This document shows positions 1 through 3,259 of a stretch of DNA of 6,313 bases, piece after piece. The position numbers were made by a program, and so were the translations under genes. The notes below the pieces were generated by a model, which made no database searches, was not told where the DNA came from, and worked only from the letters and a program-made list of their open reading frames with translations. The stretch is taken from contig PUNB01000203.1 of assembly GCA_003552565.1 (NCBI GenBank), forward strand, positions 1-6,313, given 5' to 3'. How positions within the stretch are numbered: position 1 is the stretch's first letter; every line of letters begins with the position of its first letter. The stretch is from Lentisphaerota bacterium. GTDB taxonomy: Bacteria; Verrucomicrobiota; Lentisphaeria; Oligosphaerales; PUNB01.

Positions 1-1286
1 GCTGACCTGCCGCCGTCAGCAATATCAGGCAGAACTTCCATATTAATGTCTTCATCTGGATCGGCGGCCACCACGAAATTGGTTTCACCTGCTTTATGAG
101 CCTTACTCCATAAAACCACACGGCCAGTGGGATCGCCCATTTCTATTTCCGGGTCCAGGTATTCCTCCATCCTTTCATCGTCCACGCTTTCATAACCGAT
201 GGAAATCGTCTGCATCCTCTCCATGGGGAAAGTGTGAATACGCGAGAAAGGCAAAGGCAGCTTAAAATATAAACCCGGTTCCATGGGCTCTTCCCGGCCT
301 TCCACCACTCGGCCGAAACGCTCGCGTATGCCTCTTTCGTCCGAGTCAATAACAACAACACAGGTCATCAGCCATAATCCAAGAGCCATGAAGAGCAGCA
401 GCGGAATCATTGTGCGCTCGAGAAATCTGTAAAAGCGGGCCTCGGAAACTTCAAACCCGAACTGGTAGTCCAGCGACAGTGCGATGTTTCGAGCTACTCC
501 ACCCGGCTCGGTGAAAATACTCAGAATACGACTTTCATAACTTGGACGCGGCATTTCGCCCGCCACCCGCGGCCGGTAAAAATCCATGACCACGACAACT
601 GCCGCTTCCGCCGCCAGAACCATAACCGCCCCCAGAACAGCCAGGCCGATGTAAACATCCCAACCCGCGTATTCCGGATTCCACTGAAAGGCGGTCAAGG
701 AGATTCCGGCGACAAGGTAAAGAAAACCGGTCAACACCCAAATTGCACCGACCGGACGCAGCCAGCGGCAGGCAGGTTCACGCGACTTGCCGATGTAATA
801 GCTGCCCGCCAGCAGAGTAACCACGAAAAGCCCCAAAGATATGACCGCGTAACGAAAAGGTTCCCGAAGCGTCGGTTCCATCAGTTCCGGATCATAAAGA
901 CGCCAGTAATACAAAGCCAATAAACCAACGCTCATAGCCGCCAGCAGTGCCAGAACCGGCGTTGCATAGACCGTGTAATTACGATGAAGACGACGTGCCA
1001 GTTCCGCCGCGTCATCGGCGGAATCGGTGAACAATTCGCTGTGGTCGATTCTGCTCTGCTGATCGCGCTGATTTTCTGCTTCCCGCAATTCTCGTTGGGC
1101 AAAATGCGCTTTGCCGGCCGCGATCAGGCTGTAAGCTAGAGCCAGGCCGGCAGTCAAGGCGACACCGGTGTAAATTGCGCTGTTGGAACCGCTGTTGAAA
1201 AGAACGGCGCATAAAAGGAAGAAAAAACTTATAACCGCCGCGATCCAGGAAAGATAAACGGGTTGACTGTTAACTGGATTTTCCAT
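1..1286 (-). CDS. HflK-like SPFH/band 7 multi-spanning membrane protein (partial, 3' end beyond window)
   Basis: The frame is open from an ATG at 1286 down to base 3 without a stop, giving 428 residues; the C-terminus lies outside. An in-frame TAA lies 7 codons upstream with no other start between, which fixes the start, although no clear Shine-Dalgarno is visible. I see about seven hydrophobic segments, near residues 13-32, 37-57, 106-128, 146-164, 179-199, 211-234 and 292-313. A charged, helix-prone stretch (63-103) separates the second and third. After the last segment comes what looks like the start of a band 7 domain: VVIDSDERGIRERFGRV (311-327), then EPGLYFKLPLPFSRIHTF (336-353), typical of HflK/stomatin proteins. 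The segment ESRILSIFTEPGGVARNIA followed by YQFGFEVSEARFYRFLE resembles the pre-SPFH linker I recall in long HflK-like proteins of PVC bacteria. HflK works with HflC as an inner-membrane modulator of the FtsH protease; that role is inferred. It could instead be another SPFH scaffold. A partner gene, if present, would lie to the left. Confidence 0.75.
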   Translation of the reverse strand, partial: MENPVNSQPVYLSWIAAVISFFFLLCAVLFNSGSNSAIYTGVALTAGLALAYSLIAAGKAHFAQRELREAENQRDQQSRIDHSELFTDSADDAAELARRLHRNYTVYATPVLALLAAMSVGLLALYYWRLYDPELMEPTLREPFRYAVISLGLFVVTLLAGSYYIGKSREPACRWLRPVGAIWVLTGFLYLVAGISLTAFQWNPEYAGWDVYIGLAVLGAVMVLAAEAAVVVVMDFYRPRVAGEMPRPSYESRILSIFTEPGGVARNIALSLDYQFGFEVSEARFYRFLERTMIPLLLFMALGLWLMTCVVVIDSDERGIRERFGRVVEGREEPMEPGLYFKLPLPFSRIHTFPMERMQTISIGYESVDDERMEEYLDPEIEMGDPTGRVVLWSKAHKAGETNFVVAADPDEDINMEVLPDIADGGRS

Positions 1287-1409
1287 AAGTTTCTGCAGAT
1301 TGGTTTATGGTGAATGCACCCAGAACAATACGGCAAAAGACAGATTGACGTTCATAAGATTCGTGCCGGCATAGTTCCAGGGAGGGAGTAAATTCGGAAC
1401 TTTGAAACA

Positions 1410-1430
1410 GGGAACATACCCTAAGTTCCC
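1410..1430. promoter_or_regulatory. Operator-like dyad upstream of the HflK-like gene
   Basis: Perfect 6-bp arms GGGAAC and GTTCCC flank a 9-nt centre, and inside it TA and TA are again symmetric around CCC, so 16 of the 18 positions outside the central CCC obey two-fold symmetry. On the minus strand the dyad lies about 125-145 bases before the HflK-like ATG. It overlaps a possible sigma-70-like promoter reading TTGAGT, 16 nt, TATGTT on that strand (4 of 6 matches in each box). A repressor or activator site is the simplest reading, since no T-run follows that would suggest a terminator. The binding protein cannot be named. Confidence 0.35.
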
Positions 1431-1462
1431 AAAAACTCAAACGAAAGCCTGAGCAAAAAAAT

Positions 1463-1483
1463 GCCATAAGGTGTAAAAATGGC
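1463..1483. terminator. Weak hairpin with flanking T-runs on both strands
   Basis: GCCAT (1463-1467) pairs with ATGGC (1479-1483) around an 11-nt loop. On the minus strand the hairpin is followed by A and seven T residues; on the plus strand it is followed by GATTTTATCATTTTTT. The stem is only 5 bp, so intrinsic termination is uncertain. It also lies far upstream of the HflK-like gene with no plus-strand gene behind it to terminate. It may be only an AT-rich coincidence. Confidence 0.15.
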
Positions 1484-1500
1484 GATTTTATCATTTTTTG

Positions 1501-1560
1501 CGGTTAAGCGGGTCGGTTAAGTTTATCCGAGCAAAGGTGGCGATTAAGAAAGCGATTAAG
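1501..1560. repeat. Two pairs of CGRTTAAG motifs
   Basis: CGGTTAAG occurs at 1501-1508 and 1514-1521 (spacing 13), and CGATTAAG at 1541-1548 and 1553-1560 (spacing 12), all in the same orientation. The pairs are separated by about 20 bases. The core RTTAAG also recurs four times inside the element at 2068-2255, as GATTAAGG and its complement. This suggests a short-motif repeat family or the decayed remains of a related element. No function is evident. Confidence 0.5.
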
Positions 1561-1572
1561 TGTATTGGAGCA

Positions 1573-1650
1573 ACGTGGGGAGTGATCCAGCACCTCGTCC
1601 CCAATTCTCAGTGCATTAACGGGTGCTTCTCGCGACGTGGGGAGTGATCC
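1573..1650. repeat. 16-bp direct repeat, 62-bp period
   Basis: ACGTGGGGAGTGATCC occurs perfectly at 1573-1588 and 1635-1650. The 46 bases between are not themselves repeated in the window. The second copy runs straight into the GC-rich hairpin at 1657-1677. A perfect 16-bp match within 62 bp is very unlikely by chance. It could be a remnant of a tandem duplication, a paired protein-binding site, or part of a larger dispersed repeat. Confidence 0.6.
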
Positions 1651-1656
1651 CCGCCA

Positions 1657-1677
1657 CCGGGCGCCTTGCGCGCCCGG
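1657..1677. repeat. GC-rich hairpin
   Basis: CCGGGCG (1657-1663) and CGCCCGG (1671-1677) form a perfect 7-bp stem with a 7-nt loop (CCTTGCG). There is no T-run on either side, so it does not look like an intrinsic terminator. It adjoins the downstream copy of the 16-bp direct repeat and ends 4 bases before the inverted-repeat unit that starts at 1682, so it may belong to the same repeat cluster. Confidence 0.45.
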
Positions 1678-1681
1678 AGCG

Positions 1682-1795
1682 ATGTTCAAAGGCTAACCCG
1701 CGAGTGCCCGCCCCCTCTCCTTACCTTCCCCCGCCGTCGCGGACGGCGGGAGAGGAAAAGAGTATGGCGGTGACGTCCTTTTAGCCATTGAACAT
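1682..1795. repeat. 114-bp inverted-repeat unit with an internal GC palindrome
   Basis: The outer arms ATGTTCAAAGGCTAA (1682-1696) and TTAGCCATTGAACAT (1781-1795) are complementary at 14 of 15 positions. Near the middle sits a perfect 9-bp stem, CCCGCCGTC (1730-1738) and GACGGCGGG (1742-1750), with a 3-nt loop. CCTCTCC and GGAGAGG extend this stem imperfectly across a bulge. The unit has no coding capacity. Its size and symmetry suit a small non-autonomous mobile element or a REP/BIME-like palindromic unit; no target duplication is obvious at its borders. Confidence 0.5.
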
Positions 1796-1800
1796 ATTCA

Positions 1801-1821
1801 CCCGCCTGACGAGCAGACGGG
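1801..1821. repeat. Short hairpin
   Basis: CCCGCCTG (1801-1808) pairs with CAGACGGG (1814-1821) around ACGAG, with one internal mismatch in eight positions. It starts 5 bases after the inverted-repeat unit ends. No T-run follows. It is probably one more palindrome in the same cluster, and no function can be assigned. Confidence 0.35.
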
Positions 1822-1834
1822 GGTCTCCGCACAT

Positions 1835-1881
1835 GTCATTTCGTCATCAAGTCAACCCGGTGTCATAAAGTCACGGAGTCA
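1835..1881. repeat. Six phased GTCA motifs (8, 8, 11, 8, 8 bp)
   Basis: GTCA begins at 1835, 1843, 1851, 1862, 1870 and 1878. This makes two triplets with a strict 8-bp period, separated by one 11-bp step. The four bases after each GTCA vary, so only the tetramer and its phase are kept. It may be a degenerated octamer tandem repeat or a clustered binding site. The central TGTCATAAAGTCAC superficially recalls a Pho box half, but the 8-bp period does not match that site's 11-bp repeat. Confidence 0.45.
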
Positions 1882-2031
1882 ATAAACCAAGCAATCCCGC
1901 TGCCGGACTCTGCCCCACTATCATCCGCTGAAATGGTTTTGTTGTCACAAATCAGGAGCCGCCAAAAAAGGATCGCCGCTCTGCTTCCACTTTTTCAGCC
2001 TTCCCGCTTGCATTATGGAAACTGTATTTTA

Positions 2032-2040
2032 TGCTAAGAT
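2032..2040 (+). promoter_or_regulatory. Possible extended -10 promoter for galE-valS
   Basis: TGCTAAGAT is a TGn extended -10 with four of six matches to TATAAT. A TTGCAT hexamer lies upstream at 2008-2013, but the 21-nt spacer is too long for a standard -35. If used, it would place the whole 188-bp element in a leader of about 240 nt before the galE start. I found no better sigma-70-like pair in the 34 bases between the element and galE. Confidence 0.2.
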
Positions 2041-2091
2041 TTTGCTCTACGGAATCATTAAGCCTAGCTAGAGGGTATGCGAAAAGCATTT

Positions 2092-2106
2092 TTGTGAAGT
2101 TCACAA
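2092..2106. promoter_or_regulatory. 15-bp palindrome inside element A
   Basis: TTGTGAA (2092-2098) and TTCACAA (2100-2106) form a perfect dyad around a single G. It contains TGTGA and TCACA, but with a 3-bp spacer rather than the 6 bp of a CRP site, so CRP binding is not supported. It lies just inside the left end of the element, about 185 bases before galE, and could be an operator carried by the element or part of a transposase binding site. Confidence 0.25.
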
Positions 2107-2140
2107 GCTCGAAAGTGACTGTGCGTTCCGCGGCCAATTG

Positions 2141-2223
2141 GATTAAGGCTAAAGATTATGACGAATGATTAAGGAAAAACGGGTGCGCCCCTTAATCTTT
2201 TGCCCTGATCTTTCGCCTTAATC
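2141..2223. repeat. 34-bp imperfect inverted repeat with duplicated GATTAAGG
   Basis: The arms 2141-2174 and 2190-2223 match at 28 of 34 positions with a 15-nt loop. Each arm begins and ends with GATTAAGG (or its complement CCTTAATC), so the octamer appears four times. In RNA this would be a long, stable hairpin ending 66 nt before the galE start codon. No T-run follows, so it is not a classic intrinsic terminator; leader stabilisation or a recombination structure is possible. Confidence 0.7.
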
Positions 2224-2273
2224 TCGTTTCCGAACCCTTTTCGCGGAGGGTCTAGTACAGGGTCGCGCCAAGC

Positions 2274-2279
2274 AAGGAG
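2274..2279 (+). promoter_or_regulatory. galE ribosome binding site
   Basis: AAGGAG lies 10 nt before the ATG at 2290, a slightly long but acceptable spacing. It supports that start over any internal Met and lies outside element A, so the element's presence leaves translation initiation intact. Confidence 0.75.
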
Positions 2280-2289
2280 AAAACTGGAC

Positions 2290-3252
2290 ATGAACATACT
2301 GGTGCCCGGCGGTGCCGGTTATCTCGGCAGCTGCTGCGTGGAGAATCTCCTCGACCACGGCTGTGAAGTGACGATTTACGATTCCCTGATCAAAGGTCAT
2401 CGAGAGGCTGTCGACCCTCGCGCCCGCATGATTGAAGCTGACCTGAAAGACCGGCAGGCTCTTGAGAGAGTTTTCAGTGAAGGTAATTTTGACGGTGTGA
2501 TTCACTGTGCCGCCTTCATTGAAGCAGGAGAGTCCATGACCGCGCCCGGCCGTTATTTCCGCAATAATACGGCTCTCGGGCTCAATCTGCTTGACGCCAT
2601 GATCAAATACCGAGTGCCGCGACTGGTCTTTTCCAGTACTGCCGCGGTTTATGGCAACCCGCCGCGGGTGCCGATTCCGGAAGACTCCCCCCTGCAGCCG
2701 ATCAATCCCTATGGTGAATCAAAGCTGATGTTTGAAAAAATGATGCAATGGTATTCACAGGTGCATGGGCTGGAGTACATTTCATTGCGATACTTCAACG
2801 CTGCCGGCGCCACCGAGCGCTGCGGCGAGGATCATAATCCCGAAACCCATTTGATACCTTTGATTCTGCAGGCGGCTCTCGGACAGCGGAAAGAAATCAC
2901 TGTTTTCGGAGAAGACTATGACACTCCTGACGGCACCTGCATCAGAGATTATATTCATGTCGCCGATCTGGCCGAAGCTCACTGGCTGGCTTTGCGCGGC
3001 AATGAATGCGGAGCCTTTAACTTGGGAACCGGCAGCGGTTACAGCGTCAGGGAAATCATTGAAACCGCCAAGAGAGTCACCGGCATTGATTTTCCCGTGC
3101 GCGCGGCTTCCCGGCGTCCGGGAGATCCGGCCCGGCTTATCAGCGACTCTGCTTCCGCCCGAAAGAAACTCGGTTGGCGGCCGCGACATGAAACCCTGGA
3201 GGAAATTATCGGTTCCGCCTGGGAGTGGAAGAAAAAGCAGCTAGGAGAGTAA
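2290..3252 (+). CDS. galE: UDP-glucose 4-epimerase
   Basis: This 320-residue protein is an extended short-chain dehydrogenase that interconverts UDP-glucose and UDP-galactose with bound NAD (Leloir pathway, surface polysaccharide precursors; cytosolic). The N-terminal Rossmann motif is GGAGYLG (7-13), preceded by an unusual Pro6 where Thr is common and followed by Cys15-Cys16. The catalytic set is visible: FSSTAAVYG (114-122) with Ser116/Thr117, and NPYGESK (139-145) with Tyr141 and Lys145. RYFNAAG (167-173), CIRDYIHVADLAEAH (217-231) and RRPGDP (275-280) are substrate-binding hallmarks of GalE. The length is near that of compact bacterial GalE (about 320-340). Aligning the RR-x-GD motif by eye with E. 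coli GalE puts Leu283 at the Tyr299 gate position, so UDP-GlcNAc activity is not clearly excluded or supported. The start is set by AAGGAG. It is followed by valS after 7 nt. A related NDP-sugar epimerase remains a minor alternative. Confidence 0.92.
   Translation: MNILVPGGAGYLGSCCVENLLDHGCEVTIYDSLIKGHREAVDPRARMIEADLKDRQALERVFSEGNFDGVIHCAAFIEAGESMTAPGRYFRNNTALGLNLLDAMIKYRVPRLVFSSTAAVYGNPPRVPIPEDSPLQPINPYGESKLMFEKMMQWYSQVHGLEYISLRYFNAAGATERCGEDHNPETHLIPLILQAALGQRKEITVFGEDYDTPDGTCIRDYIHVADLAEAHWLALRGNECGAFNLGTGSGYSVREIIETAKRVTGIDFPVRAASRRPGDPARLISDSASARKKLGWRPRHETLEEIIGSAWEWKKKQLGE
3243..3249 (+). promoter_or_regulatory. valS ribosome binding site within the galE 3' end
   Basis: AGGAGAG lies 10 nt before the valS ATG at 3260 and is made of the last galE codons, directly before the TAA at 3250-3252. 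Ribosomes ending galE would therefore occupy the valS site, which suggests translational coupling. A second, out-of-frame ATG at 3264 is not used by the long frame. Confidence 0.75.
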
Positions 3253-3259
3253 AAGCAAT

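Larger units (their letters stand above)
2068..2255. mobile_element. MITE-like element A in the galE leader
   Basis: The element is bounded by CTAG at 2068-2071 and 2252-2255. The left end reads CTAGAGGGTATGCGAAAAG (2068-2086) and the right end CCCTTTTCGCGGAGGGTCTAG without its first base (2236-2255), so GCGAAAAG is inverted at the two ends, while GGGT is in direct orientation at both. The left end is identical over 19 bases to that of the element at 6004-6178. The core holds a long imperfect inverted repeat (2141-2174 with 2190-2223) and no gene. Size, non-coding content and paired ends suit a non-autonomous element. A second CTAG directly precedes it (2064-2067). CTAG as a target duplication would resemble the YTAR targets of IS5-type elements, which is only a suggestion. 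It ends 34 bp before the galE start. Confidence 0.6.
1287..2289. other. Repeat-rich intergenic region between two divergent genes
   Basis: About 1 kb separates the start of the minus-strand HflK-like gene from the start of galE. Short open frames of roughly 60-75 codons occur here, but none has a ribosome binding site, a recognisable domain or a coding-like composition, and several run across repeat boundaries. I see no tRNA or other recognisable RNA gene. The stretch is instead a mosaic of short direct and inverted repeats, listed separately: a dyad at 1410-1430, paired CGRTTAAG motifs at 1501-1560, a 16-bp direct repeat at 1573 and 1635, GC hairpins, an inverted-repeat unit at 1682-1795, phased GTCA motifs at 1835-1881 and a MITE-like element at 2068-2255. 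The part at 1882-2063 holds nothing I can identify apart from a possible promoter element. Confidence 0.8.

Noticed and set aside
1270..1494. A 74-codon minus-strand open frame overlapping the HflK-like start region
   Set aside because: It overlaps the start of the well-supported HflK-like frame in another phase and covers its upstream control region; there is no domain or ribosome binding site.
1504..1689. A 61-codon minus-strand open frame in the repeat cluster
   Set aside because: It is built from the CGRTTAAG pairs, the 16-bp direct repeat and the GC hairpin, with no coding signature.
1801..1881. A CRISPR array or integron attC site
   Set aside because: There are no repeated units of about 25-40 bp with spacers, and the hairpin lacks the paired R and L box layout of attC. 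Only short hairpins and tetramers are present.
2092..2106. A CRP/FNR-type site
   Set aside because: TGTGA and TCACA are separated by 3 bp instead of the 6 bp required, so it is reported only as a palindrome.
1952..2137. A 61-codon minus-strand open frame
   Set aside because: It runs across the left border of element A, has no ribosome binding site and no recognisable domain. Its middle is just the translated element end.
2782..3189. A long minus-strand open frame within galE
   Set aside because: It is a shadow of the strongly supported galE reading frame, with no domain of its own. The same applies to the minus-strand frames within valS.
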